In this document: positions 44,078-52,982 of the stretch, one piece after another | How the letters are laid out: each line of letters starts with the position of its first letter | How positions within the stretch are numbered: the stretch's first letter is position 1 | Source: Salinimicrobium marinum | GTDB lineage: Bacteria > Bacteroidota > Bacteroidia > Flavobacteriales > Flavobacteriaceae | Reading direction: 5' to 3' | NCBI RefSeq assembly: GCF_014651535.1 | Contig: NZ_BMXB01000002.1 | Coordinates: 310,001 to 374,000 of the forward strand | Length of the DNA: 64,000 nt | Translations under genes and position numbers: made by a program | The notes under the pieces: generated by a model | The model's input: the letters and a program-made list of their open reading frames with translations, nothing else | Database searches by the model: none | What the model was told of the DNA's origin: nothing

Positions 44078-44601
44078 TAGTATCCAAATTAATAAACATC
44101 ATCAGCAGTTCATCGAAAATAGCATTTTTGCTGCTTTTCATGGCAGGAACTTTCGCTGGGTTCGCGCAGGAAAATCCACCTATTCCGGTAAAGGTGGAAG
44201 TTAATACATCTCAATTTTTAAATTTTGGAGCCTACACTGCAGGAAATGCCGGTGGTATCGTATCTGTTGATGATAATGGTACCAGAACCTCCAATGGTGA
44301 CATAATCTTATTAAATTATGGTGAAACTGTATCCCCTGCTCTTTATGATGTTACAGCAAACCCTGGAACTATTATCACTATTTCACATGCGCCCACGTTT
44401 GTCCTGAAAAATGCCAATGGAGGGGGTTCAATGATCTTAAGAATTGACAGTTATAGCCAGGGACAGACTTTTATTACTACAGCAAATCCTCCTTCTACAA
44501 CGCCTATTTATATTGGTGGTTCTCTTCAGGTAGGCAATTCCTCTGCCAATCCTCCAGGAAAATATATTGGAACTATTCATCTAGATTTTATTCAACAATA
44601 A
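44074..44601 (+). CDS. DUF4402-like pilin-like protein 4
   Basis: The 175-residue product has a signal peptide (IAFLLLFMAGTFAGFAQ) and a divergent DUF4402-like domain: FLNFGAYTAGNAGGIVSVDD, YGETVSPALYDVTANPGTII and IYIGGSLQVG followed by PPGKYIGTIHLDFIQQ at the end. The final strand is IHLDF where its paralogues have VTVNY. Its ATG lies inside the stop of the adhesin gene (ATGA overlap), and the usher starts 17 bases after it. The tight translational coupling suggests a subunit that must be made in step with the adhesin and usher, perhaps an adaptor or anchor. Confidence 0.78.
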   Translation: MIVSKLINIISSSSKIAFLLLFMAGTFAGFAQENPPIPVKVEVNTSQFLNFGAYTAGNAGGIVSVDDNGTRTSNGDIILLNYGETVSPALYDVTANPGTIITISHAPTFVLKNANGGGSMILRIDSYSQGQTFITTANPPSTTPIYIGGSLQVGNSSANPPGKYIGTIHLDFIQQ

Positions 44602-44618
44602 GTAGAAGAATTCCATTA

Positions 44619-47204
44619 ATGCAAAAAAGTTCCCCCGCTTTTTATTCTGTTTCTGCTAAAAAATCTTTGATAGGGCTTCTGCTTTTTATCTGGAGTTTTA
44701 GTGGTTATGCTCAGGAGGAGTTTCCTCAGTATGATGAACTAGCGGTCGAAATGAATGTTCCGGACATTGGGATTATTGAGATTCCAATTGCCATTAAAGG
44801 GGAAGACGCATTTATTCCTGTAAGGGAATTATTTGCGTTTCTGAAGATCAAAAATGAAAAAACAGAAAGTGGAATCTCCGGATTTATCATACATCCCGAT
44901 TCCACTTACCTAATCAATCCGGCAGCGGCTGAAATTACCTATAAGAATCAAACGCATCAGCTAAAGGAATCAGATTTTATAGAATCTCCCACTACTCTAT
45001 ACTTAAAGTCCAATTACTTTGGTGAGATTTTCGGGCTCCATACCAATTTCTCTTTCCGAAGCCTTTCCGTAAAATTGAATACAGATCTCGAATTACCCAT
45101 AATTAAAGAAATGAGATTGGAGAAAATGCGGGAAAACCTGGATAGGGTAAAAGGAATTGTGCAGCCGGATACTGCGATAGCCCGGGAACATCCTTTTTTC
45201 AAAACAGGAATGCTGGACTGGGGGGTGATCACCACACAACAATCGGAAATAGAAAATGATAACAGGCTCACCCTTGGTCTTGGAACTATCTTTTTAGGGG
45301 GTGAAACAAATTTGCTGCTGAATTATTCTACCCGCATCCCTTTTGATTCACGGAACCAGTTTTATCAATGGCGATATGTGGACAATGATAGTAAGCTTTT
45401 TAAGCAGGTAACGGCAGGCCGGATTTTTACCCGGGCCACCTCTTCTCTTTTTGCTCCGGTGAGCGGGGTGCAGGTAAGTAACAGCCCAATGCATAACCGC
45501 AGGTCTTTCGGAACTTATTCCCTGAACGATTATACAGAACCTCGCTGGACCGTCGAACTTTATGTAAACAACATTCTGGTGGATTTTACTGAAGCCGATG
45601 CCTCCGGATTTTATTCTTTCGAAGTCCCTTTAATGTATGGTAATACGGCAGTAAGCCTTAGACATTACGGCCCCTGGGGAGAAGAAAGAGTTGAAGAAAG
45701 GATGATCAACATCCCCTATAATTTTGTCCCGAAGAATGAAGTGGAATATACGCTAAGCGCGGGAATTGTTGAAGATGAAGATAACAGAAGGTTTTCGAGG
45801 TTTAACCTTAATTATGGGCTCAACAACAGTATGACCATTGGTGGTGGGGTCGAATATTTATCAGATGTAGTGAGCGGCGAATTTATGCCATTCGTAAATT
45901 CTTCCGTTCGGATTACTTCGGGCGTATTGTTTGCAGGGGAATATATGTATGGTGTCAAAGGAGAAGGTATTCTAAGTTACCGGTCCCCACGAAATTTTCA
46001 GGTAGACCTGAATTACGTAAAGTACCATGAAGATCAAACTGCCATAAACTATAATTACCTGGAAGAGCGAAAGATCAGTTTATCTGCTCCTATTCGTACC
46101 AGAAGCTTTTCGATGTTCAGCAGGTTTAGTATCAATCAGATCATCATGCCAACCACTGAATTTACCACGGCACAACTGCTACTTTCGGGAGCGGTGATGG
46201 GCATCAGCACCAATTTAACCACGTACGGAATCTATAATGATCGGACTAAAACACCCACGATCTACAGTTCCATATCACAGACTTACAGGTTACCCTACAG
46301 GTTTCTATTTTCACCACAACTACAATATGATTTTAGTCGGGACAGGATGAACAACCTAATTCTGGAAGTAGAACGTCCGGTTTTCCAGGGAGGTTTTCTA
46401 AATCTCGCTTATGAAAACAACCTGATCCGCGATTCCCACATTTTTGAAGTCGGATTAAGATATACATTTGATTTTGCCCAGACTGCACTCACCTCGAGAA
46501 TTGGAAATCGTAATTCTTCTTACGTGCAATCTGCAAGGGGAAGTTTACTGCTTGATGACAACACCGGTCATGTAATGACCAGTAACCGAACTGCCGTTTC
46601 CAAAGCGGCATTGACCATTATTCCTTTCCTCGATTACAATAACAACGGAATCAAAGATCCTATGGAGCCCGGAGTGCCAGGCCTGGAACTAAAAAATACC
46701 GGCCGACTCACCTACAATGAAGATCTCACTGTATTACGAATTACTGAACTACAACCCTATGTGGATATTATGCTCGAGATAGATCCTACCAGCCTGGACA
46801 ACATCGCATGGAGGATTCCGAATCCAAGGATAAAGGTCCTTACCGTTCCCAATCAGTTCAAGGAAATTCATGTTCCGGTGGAAGTAATGGGAGAAGTTGC
46901 CGGAATGGTGTACCTCAAGAGCGGAAACAGCTTAAGGGGCCAGGGGCGAATCATAATTAATATTTTTGATGAATCCGGAGATCAGGCTGCTCGGGTATTG
47001 AGTGAAGGCGACGGATATTTCACTTTCCTGGGGCTTTCCCCCGGAAAGTACACAGCAGAAATAGATGCTTCCCAGCTTGAAAAATTAGGTTATACTGCAA
47101 GACCTTCTGAAAAAGCTTTTGAAATTGAAGTTTCTGAATACGGTGATATTGTTGATGACCTGGAGTTTGTTCTTTCTCCAGAAGAAACTCCTTCTTCTGA
47201 ATAA
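44619..47204 (+). CDS. Usher-like outer-membrane assembly protein
   Basis: This 861-residue exported protein (signal peptide ending SFSGYAQ) resembles FimD/PapC-type ushers. The N-terminal 100 residues have FIPVRELFAFLKIKNEKTES, like the N-terminal domain of archaic ushers. A plug-type module follows at about 310-370: TVELYVNNILVDFTEADASG, then SFEVPLMYGNTAVSLRHYGP. A beta-barrel of alternating strands extends to about residue 650. C-terminal sandwich domains begin with IPFLDYNNNGIKDPMEPGVP and include YFTFLGLSPGKYTAEID. It should translocate and polymerise DUF4402 subunits delivered by the PapD-like chaperone. Similarity to ushers is by motif and context only, so a different secretion pore is possible. 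Confidence 0.75.
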   Translation: MQKSSPAFYSVSAKKSLIGLLLFIWSFSGYAQEEFPQYDELAVEMNVPDIGIIEIPIAIKGEDAFIPVRELFAFLKIKNEKTESGISGFIIHPDSTYLINPAAAEITYKNQTHQLKESDFIESPTTLYLKSNYFGEIFGLHTNFSFRSLSVKLNTDLELPIIKEMRLEKMRENLDRVKGIVQPDTAIAREHPFFKTGMLDWGVITTQQSEIENDNRLTLGLGTIFLGGETNLLLNYSTRIPFDSRNQFYQWRYVDNDSKLFKQVTAGRIFTRATSSLFAPVSGVQVSNSPMHNRRSFGTYSLNDYTEPRWTVELYVNNILVDFTEADASGFYSFEVPLMYGNTAVSLRHYGPWGEERVEERMINIPYNFVPKNEVEYTLSAGIVEDEDNRRFSRFNLNYGLNNSMTIGGGVEYLSDVVSGEFMPFVNSSVRITSGVLFAGEYMYGVKGEGILSYRSPRNFQVDLNYVKYHEDQTAINYNYLEERKISLSAPIRTRSFSMFSRFSINQIIMPTTEFTTAQLLLSGAVMGISTNLTTYGIYNDRTKTPTIYSSISQTYRLPYRFLFSPQLQYDFSRDRMNNLILEVERPVFQGGFLNLAYENNLIRDSHIFEVGLRYTFDFAQTALTSRIGNRNSSYVQSARGSLLLDDNTGHVMTSNRTAVSKAALTIIPFLDYNNNGIKDPMEPGVPGLELKNTGRLTYNEDLTVLRITELQPYVDIMLEIDPTSLDNIAWRIPNPRIKVLTVPNQFKEIHVPVEVMGEVAGMVYLKSGNSLRGQGRIIINIFDESGDQAARVLSEGDGYFTFLGLSPGKYTAEIDASQLEKLGYTARPSEKAFEIEVSEYGDIVDDLEFVLSPEETPSSE

Positions 47205-47527
47205 TTTCCTTTTGCGGTCAATTACCCAATAGTTCCAAACTGTCGTTTAGAAGGAGCCTTTTCCGGCGACTGAGAAATCTTTTTAGAAATAACTATTTCT
47301 TGTTCAGACGCTGGTTCACGCAAAGCCGCAAAGACTTCCGTAGAGAACGCAGAGGTTTTATTCCATTAATGTTTTATTTGCTACGAATGCCGAATATTTT
47401 CTGGTGTCATTTTGAAGAAGCTTTTTGGGCTACTAAGAAATCTCTTCCTATAAAAATTTGTGGATTCGTGGCTAAATGATTCACCATAATTTCTTTGGAA
47501 ATTGAAAATTCCTCACTGAAATGAATT
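47205..47527. other. Gap between usher and gntP, filled with degenerate repeats
   Basis: There is no coding potential. It carries the long repeat unit at 47241-47396, a second TGTCATTTTGAAG unit from 47402, and TGGATTCGTGGCTAAA at about 47461-47477, the reverse complement of the GCCACGAAT-type motif. Convergent genes end on both sides. Confidence 0.6.
47241..47396. repeat. Dispersed 156-base repeat, copy A
   Basis: It begins TGTCGTTTAGAAGGAG, contains CTGGTTCACGCAAAGCCGC and GAACGCAGAGGTTTTAT, and ends CTACGAATGCCGAATA. The order of these blocks matches copy B at 52716-52880. It is non-coding and occurs between convergent genes. Confidence 0.65.
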
Positions 47528-48874
47528 CTATACAACTACCCACAGCAACAAAGAAACTCCCAACCCTACTAGAGCTATTAAAGTCGTCATTACTGTCCAG
47601 GTTTTAAAAGTTTGTTTTTCGGTAAGGTTAAGGAATTGTCCAACAAGCCAGAATCCGCTGTCATTGACGTGCGACATGATGGAGGCTCCCGAAGCGATGG
47701 CAATTACAATCAGGGACGTTTGTGCCATGGAAAAATCACTTCCGGTAAGAACGGGCGCAGTAATTCCGGCGGCGGTGATCATTGCCACAGTTGAAGAACC
47801 TTGCAATACCCGCACCAGGGCAGCAACAATAAACCCGAATAACAACGGATTAAAAAAACTGTCGTTCAGGCTTTCAGCAATCATCTCTCCTGCCCCGGTA
47901 TTGATCAGGATCTGTTTAAAAGCTCCACCCGCTCCGGTCAATAATATGATAATTCCGGCGGCCTGAAATGATTTTGTGGCAACCTTCAGTAAATAATCTT
48001 TGGACATTCCGCGTCTTACCCCAAGGAAATACCAGGCGATAAGATTGGCAATGATAAGCGCCGTAAAAGGGTGTCCGAGCAATTCGACAATATAAATTAA
48101 TTCAGAAGGAATAGCATACTCAGCAAAAAACGGACTTCCCAGTACCGTATTTATTACTATTAGAACAATTGGAATAAGGATAATGGAAATGATCAATCCC
48201 GGCGAAGGAGACATTCTCTCATCGGGTTCGTCTTCATCATCAAACGCCAGCGGCTCAATATGTATTTTTTTAGCTATGAATTTCGCAAAAACGGGTCCAC
48301 TGATGATCGCTGCGGGAAGCCCGGCTAAAAATCCGAAGATGATCACCCACCCCAAATCAGCTCCCAAAATATCGGCTACTGCAATGGGACCCGGAGTCGG
48401 CGGAATAAAGGCATGCGTGATGGCAAGTCCGGCCAGTAAAGGGATGGCATAAAGTAATAAAGATTTTCCGGTTTTCCTGCTGAGCGCATAGGTGACGGGG
48501 ACGAGGATGATAAATGCTACATCAAAAAACACCGGAATTGCTACTGCAAAACCCGTAACCATCATGGCCCAGGATGCATTTTTTTCTCCTGTTTTCTTCA
48601 GCATAAAGGAAGCCAGACGCTGTGCTCCGCCCGATTGTTCCAGGATTCCACCGAATAAAGCTCCGAGACCGACTACTGTGGCAACAAACCCGAGTGTACC
48701 ACCCATTCCATCCTTCATCGTTTCCAGGATATCTGTCGCAGGCATTCCTGCTAAAATTCCGACTGCTATACAAACGATGAGCAACGCCAGGAAAGCCTGA
48801 ATTTTAAGTCTAAGGATCAAAAAAAGCAGGAGGGCGATTCCTGCGAAAACAGCAAATAGTAGTTGTAGATTCAT
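47528..48874 (-). CDS. gntP: Gluconate:H+ symporter, GntP family
   Basis: This 448-residue permease has 12-14 hydrophobic segments. Family landmarks are MKDGMGGTLGFVATVVGLGA near residue 54, QSGGAQRLASFML, the strongly conserved HAFIPPTPGPIAVADILGAD near 153 and SHVNDSGFWLVG near 398. It should import D-gluconate with protons at the inner membrane. Its ATG overlaps the stop of the gluconokinase/6-phosphogluconate dehydrogenase gene by four bases, so the uptake and use of gluconate are translated together. It is the last gene of the operon. Confidence 0.92.
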   Translation of the reverse strand: MNLQLLFAVFAGIALLLFLILRLKIQAFLALLIVCIAVGILAGMPATDILETMKDGMGGTLGFVATVVGLGALFGGILEQSGGAQRLASFMLKKTGEKNASWAMMVTGFAVAIPVFFDVAFIILVPVTYALSRKTGKSLLLYAIPLLAGLAITHAFIPPTPGPIAVADILGADLGWVIIFGFLAGLPAAIISGPVFAKFIAKKIHIEPLAFDDEDEPDERMSPSPGLIISIILIPIVLIVINTVLGSPFFAEYAIPSELIYIVELLGHPFTALIIANLIAWYFLGVRRGMSKDYLLKVATKSFQAAGIIILLTGAGGAFKQILINTGAGEMIAESLNDSFFNPLLFGFIVAALVRVLQGSSTVAMITAAGITAPVLTGSDFSMAQTSLIVIAIASGASIMSHVNDSGFWLVGQFLNLTEKQTFKTWTVMTTLIALVGLGVSLLLWVVV

Positions 48875-50787
48875 TCTTTACCGGGTTTCCATTCAGTGTG
48901 AAAATATTCTCCCCTTTCCTTATCTACTCTTTCATACGTATGTGCTCCAAAATAATCCCGCTGTGCCTGGATCATATTTGCCGAAGATTGCCCCGAAATA
49001 AAACTCATCAGGTAATTGGCTGCTGCAGACAACACCGGCACCGGAAATCCGTGTTTAAGCGCGTCTCCAACTGCACCGGCAAGTTCCGGTTTTGAATCTT
49101 TGATCCGAATTTGAATATCTGGATGCATGAGGATATTTTCCAGTGGACTTTCCTTCAGGATGTCTATTAATTCTTCCATGAAAGCCGACCGAATGATGCA
49201 GCCATTGGTCCAGATCCTGGCAATTTCAGATAAATTGAGGCTCCATTTGTATTCTTTGGAAGCTTCTCCCATAAGATCAAATCCTATGGAATGGTTGATG
49301 ATACTTGCCGCTTTATAAGCTTTAAATAAGCTTTCAGAAATTTCCTGAAGATTTCCTTCTTTGGAAGGAGTTGGTTGATATTCTTCTTCGGCAGCCTTTC
49401 GTTCTTCTTTTTTTCCTGAAATATTTCTAGCCATAACAGCCGCAGTAATGGTGTCAAAAGGCACTCCCAGTTCCAGGGCAGCATTTGTTGACCAGCCACC
49501 GGTCCCTTTCTGTTTCGCGGCATCCAGGACCTTATCGATCAAAAATTCGTTCTTTTCTTTTTTCCTCAAAATATCAACCGAGATTTCCAGGAGGTAACTT
49601 TGGATTTCTGCGTTCCATTCTTCAAAAAGAGCAGCAATTTCTTCAGGAGTTGAGCCGGTATGGAATCTTAGATAATTATATATTTCAGCAATAAGCTGCA
49701 TTTCCCCATACTCGATTCCGTTGTGGACCATCTTTACAAAATGGCCGGCACCATCGGGACCAATATAGGTGCAACAAGAATTCCCGGCCTTATCCCGTGC
49801 TGCAATTTTTTCAAGGTAATCGCCAACACGATTATAAGCCTTTGCAGGGCCACCCGGCATTATAGAAGGTCCTTTGCGGGCTCCTTCTTCCCCACCCGAA
49901 ACTCCGGTTCCCATAAAAAGGAATCCGTTTTCTTCCAGGTAATTTTCTCTTCGTACGGTATCTTTATAATGTGAATTCCCGCCATCGATAATAAGGTCAT
50001 CTTTGTCCAGCAACGGCAACAGGCTTTCAATTACCAGGTCTACAGCTTTACCGGCATTAACCATGAGCAGGATGTTACGAGGTCGCTCTAAGGAATTTAC
50101 AAAAGCCTCCAGTTCATCAAACCATGGGAAATCATAGATCGATTTATTTTCACTGGCAAAAGATTTTGCAATATCTACTTCAATATTTTCCACATGCCGG
50201 TTATACACTGCGACTTTTACTCCCCGGGTGGCCAGATTAATGGCAAGGCTTCTTCCCATCACGCCGAGACCTAGAAGTCCGATCTGGGATTTCTCCTTCT
50301 CATTGCTGATTTTCTCCATAATTTCCTCCATAATTTTTTCAACGGATTTATTGACGTCTATATGAATTCCATACTGCGGAATTTCAAGGGTTAAAAATTG
50401 TGATTCTAATAGTTCGGGCTTAAAATAATGTCCTTTTCTTGAAGAAAGTCGGTTAAGGATCACCTCTTGTGCTGAATGTAAAAAGATCCAGGAAATGTCC
50501 TTATCGGGAACTGACTGCAGCTGCTTACGGTATTTTTCCTTTAAGGCCGAACATGCCAGAACAGCTCCTGTAGACTCGTTCCAGGATCTTATTTTTTCAG
50601 ATAAGGTTTGTAGCCAGATCTTTCGGTCTTCATCCTGCAACGGAATGCCGTTTTTCATTTTCTCCACGTTCCTTAACGGATGGAAATCATCTGCATCAAA
50701 GAAGGGCAGCGTAAATTTTTCTGAAAGAAGCCGGCCAATGGTGGTTTTTCCCACCCCCGAAACTCCCATTACAATATATATGTGCAT
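48871..50787 (-). CDS. Gluconokinase / 6-phosphogluconate dehydrogenase fusion
   Basis: Two complete enzymes are joined in 638 residues. Residues 1-160 are a GntK-type gluconokinase with P-loop GVSGVGKTT at 8-16, DADDFHP at 31-37 and GIPLQDEDR at 47-55. After a short Glu/Lys linker, residues 167-638 are full-length 6-phosphogluconate dehydrogenase: NADP fold GLLGLGVMG at 170-178, substrate loop GGEEGARKGPSIMPGG and active site GHFVKMVHNGIEYGEMQ. Together they turn gluconate into 6-phosphogluconate, then ribulose 5-phosphate with CO2 and NADPH. The permease gene follows with a four-base overlap, and a GreA-like gene precedes it by seven bases. In most bacteria gntK and gnd are separate genes. 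Confidence 0.93.
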   Translation of the reverse strand: MHIYIVMGVSGVGKTTIGRLLSEKFTLPFFDADDFHPLRNVEKMKNGIPLQDEDRKIWLQTLSEKIRSWNESTGAVLACSALKEKYRKQLQSVPDKDISWIFLHSAQEVILNRLSSRKGHYFKPELLESQFLTLEIPQYGIHIDVNKSVEKIMEEIMEKISNEKEKSQIGLLGLGVMGRSLAINLATRGVKVAVYNRHVENIEVDIAKSFASENKSIYDFPWFDELEAFVNSLERPRNILLMVNAGKAVDLVIESLLPLLDKDDLIIDGGNSHYKDTVRRENYLEENGFLFMGTGVSGGEEGARKGPSIMPGGPAKAYNRVGDYLEKIAARDKAGNSCCTYIGPDGAGHFVKMVHNGIEYGEMQLIAEIYNYLRFHTGSTPEEIAALFEEWNAEIQSYLLEISVDILRKKEKNEFLIDKVLDAAKQKGTGGWSTNAALELGVPFDTITAAVMARNISGKKEERKAAEEEYQPTPSKEGNLQEISESLFKAYKAASIINHSIGFDLMGEASKEYKWSLNLSEIARIWTNGCIIRSAFMEELIDILKESPLENILMHPDIQIRIKDSKPELAGAVGDALKHGFPVPVLSAAANYLMSFISGQSSANMIQAQRDYFGAHTYERVDKERGEYFHTEWKPGKE

Positions 50788-50794
50788 GATCTAA

Positions 50795-51298
50795 TTATTC
50801 ATAGTTAATTCCAAGAACCTCCAGTTCCCTTACTTCATTTCCCAGTTTAAATTCTGCGACCTCCCCAATTTTCTTCCCGGTTACAGCCCTGGCAATAGGT
50901 GCCACAAAAGCTATTTTTTGCTTCCTCACATCGGCTTCGTCAATTCCTACAATTTTGAATTTTTGGAGTATGTTTTTCTGAAGATCTTTTAGCCTTACTT
51001 CTGCCCCAAAGCGAACTTCATCATCCGGTTGCTCAGAAGGGTGAAGAACACGTGCAGAATTTATGCGTTCCTGTAGCAAATTCATTTTTCCGTCAATCAC
51101 TGCCATTGCTCTGCGGCGCTCTGTATCATTTTCTGCCACAAGATTTGTCCTTTCCAGTTCGAGCTTATTTCGTTCCTCCAGCAACTGCTGTAAACCTTCG
51201 GGGGTAACATAATTGATCACTCCAGCCGGTAATGAGGCACGTGGAGGAATAAACGGTGCTTCTTCCTGGTCATCTTCTTTTACAAATCCTCTGCTCAT
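50795..51298 (-). CDS. GreA/GreB family transcription elongation factor-like protein
   Basis: The 167-residue product has the two-part Gre layout: a helical region at about 33-85 (GLQQLLEERNKLELERTNLV) and an FKBP-like C-terminal domain (VRFGAEVRLKDL, then FVAPIARAVTGKKIGEVAEF). Gre proteins enter the RNA polymerase secondary channel and aid cleavage of backtracked RNA. The canonical acidic GDLxENAEY tip is absent; the helical tip reads AENDTERRRAM instead. It may therefore act more like a Gfh- or Rnk-type channel binder than a cleavage factor. It starts at an ATG and is the first gene of the gluconate operon, ending seven bases before the kinase-dehydrogenase fusion. Confidence 0.8.
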   Translation of the reverse strand: MSRGFVKEDDQEEAPFIPPRASLPAGVINYVTPEGLQQLLEERNKLELERTNLVAENDTERRRAMAVIDGKMNLLQERINSARVLHPSEQPDDEVRFGAEVRLKDLQKNILQKFKIVGIDEADVRKQKIAFVAPIARAVTGKKIGEVAEFKLGNEVRELEVLGINYE

Positions 51299-51441
51299 AA
51301 TTTCAGTTCAATTGGAACAAATCAAGTTACTGAAAATTTCGAAAATGGCAATTAAATGGATCTTTTCAGCCATTCTGGTATTTTTTATCGAAATTCGTCC
51401 CAAAATTATCTGAACTTTTTCTTCCCAGGAATATCTTCATC

Positions 51442-52680
51442 ATGAAACACTTATTAGTCATAGGTTATGTATGGCCGGAGCCAAATTCTTCTGCTGCCGG
51501 AAGCAGGATGATGCAACTTTTACATTTTTTCATGAAAGGAGGTTACCAGATCACTTTTGCCACCGGAGCTACCCGCTCCCTTTATGCTGAAAAGCTTGAA
51601 GACCTGGGAATCACAACCGCTAAAATTAAGGTGAACGATGCTTCATTTGATGATTTACTGAGAGAAATTCAGCCGGAAATTGTCCTTTTTGACAGGTTTA
51701 TGATGGAAGAGCAATTCGGGTGGCGGGTATCAGAAGTATGTCCCGAGGCCCTAAAGATCCTGGATACAGAAGATCTGCATTTTTTACGGAAAGTGAGGGA
51801 GATAAGTTTCAAAAAAGGCATTGCTGAACAAGATCTTTTATTCACTTCTGAAGCTACAAAACGAGAAATTGCCAGTATTTACCGGTGTGACCTGAGCTTG
51901 ATTATTTCTGAAGCTGAAATGGAACTTCTGAAGAATCAGTTTAAAGTTGACCCTCAGCTTCTGCTATATCTGCCCTTCCTTTTAGAAGAAATTTCTGGAG
52001 AAGAATCTCGTGGATTACCACGATTTCAGGAGCGACAACATTTTATAAGTATTGGAAATTTTTATCATGAACCAAACTGGAATGCCGTGCTCACCCTGAA
52101 AGAACAAGTCTGGCCCCTCATCCGGAAAAAACTTCCCAATGCAGAAGTACATGTTTATGGTGCGTATGCTTCAGAAAAGGTATTTAACCTGCATAATCCC
52201 CACACAGGATTCCTGGTGAAAGGAAGAGCCGAAAATGCTGAAAAGCTAATGCAATCTGCACGGGTTTGTCTCGCTCCTATTCAGTTTGGCGCCGGACTTA
52301 AAGGAAAATTTCTGCAGGCAATGCAATGTGGAACCCCTGGCGTAACCACCACCATAGGCGCAGAAGGAATTTCAGGAAAAATCGAGTGGCCGGGAGCAAT
52401 AGAAAATGATCCTGCAGCATTTGCAGATGCGGCGGTAAACCTTTACGAGAACGAAGACGCCTGGAAAAAAGCCCAATCCAACGGATTCAATATCATCAAC
52501 ACCCGATTCTCAAAATCAATATTTGAAAAAGTCTTTTACAACAGGATTTTTGAATTATCTGGAAAAATTGTTGAGCACCGTAAAAGTAATTTTATAGGAG
52601 CTATGCTGCAGCATCACCAGCACAAAAGCACGTACTTCATGTCAAAGTATATTGAGCTAAAGAACAAAGGCAAAGAATAG
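51442..52680 (+). CDS. Glycosyltransferase (GT4-like)
   Basis: This 412-residue protein has the two-domain GT-B fold. The N-terminal domain starts MKHLLVIGYVWPEPNSSAAG, with the loop that holds the acceptor. The C-terminal domain has ISIGNFYHEPNWNAV near residue 203 and the sugar-nucleotide-binding region ARVCLAPIQFGAGLKGKFLQ near 275, followed by AMQCGTPGVTT. In GT4 enzymes this region carries the EX7E motif, but the first Glu is not evident here. Donor and acceptor are unknown. No capsule or lipopolysaccharide cluster is adjacent. It starts at an ATG, divergent from the gluconate operon. Confidence 0.8.
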   Translation: MKHLLVIGYVWPEPNSSAAGSRMMQLLHFFMKGGYQITFATGATRSLYAEKLEDLGITTAKIKVNDASFDDLLREIQPEIVLFDRFMMEEQFGWRVSEVCPEALKILDTEDLHFLRKVREISFKKGIAEQDLLFTSEATKREIASIYRCDLSLIISEAEMELLKNQFKVDPQLLLYLPFLLEEISGEESRGLPRFQERQHFISIGNFYHEPNWNAVLTLKEQVWPLIRKKLPNAEVHVYGAYASEKVFNLHNPHTGFLVKGRAENAEKLMQSARVCLAPIQFGAGLKGKFLQAMQCGTPGVTTTIGAEGISGKIEWPGAIENDPAAFADAAVNLYENEDAWKKAQSNGFNIINTRFSKSIFEKVFYNRIFELSGKIVEHRKSNFIGAMLQHHQHKSTYFMSKYIELKNKGKE

Positions 52681-52715
52681 TTCTTTTTAGCCACGAATAC
52701 ACAAATAATTTCTTT

Positions 52716-52880
52716 TGTCATTTCGAAGGAGTTTTTTCAGCGACAGAGAAATTTTTTTTGTAATATAGTTATTTCTCCCTCAGACACTGGTTCACGCAAT
52801 GACGCAAAGATTTTCCCCCAAAGAACGCAGAGGTTTTATCTTACATTGATGTTGTGGTTTTGCCACGAATGCACTAATAA
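52716..52880. repeat. Dispersed 165-base repeat, copy B
   Basis: Blocks TGTCATTTCGAAGGAG, CTGGTTCACGCAATGACGC, GAACGCAGAGGTTTTAT and GCCACGAATGCACTAATA follow in the same order as in copy A at 47241-47396. A second GCCACGAATACAC motif sits just to its left at 52690. The whole 302-base gap between the glycosyltransferase and aspartate kinase genes is non-coding. Confidence 0.65.
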
Positions 52881-52921
52881 TTCTATTGATTAAAAGTGGG
52901 ATTGAAAAAGCACTCCAAATT

Positions 52922-52957
52922 AAAAAACCGTAGGATTCTTTTTCACATCCGGCGGTT
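52922..52957 (-). terminator. Terminator of the aspartate kinase gene
   Basis: Arms near 52927-52936 and 52947-52956 (ACCGTAGGAT against ATCCGGCGGT) pair with two mismatches. On the minus strand a T run follows the hairpin, and the kinase stop lies 26 bases upstream of it. Confidence 0.65.
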
Positions 52958-52982
52958 CAAGAGAACAATATAAAGAGAAAAT

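Noticed and set aside
47205-47527. Possible CRISPR or tandem array in the usher-gntP gap
   Set aside because: The repeated units are few, degenerate and in mixed orientations without regular spacers.
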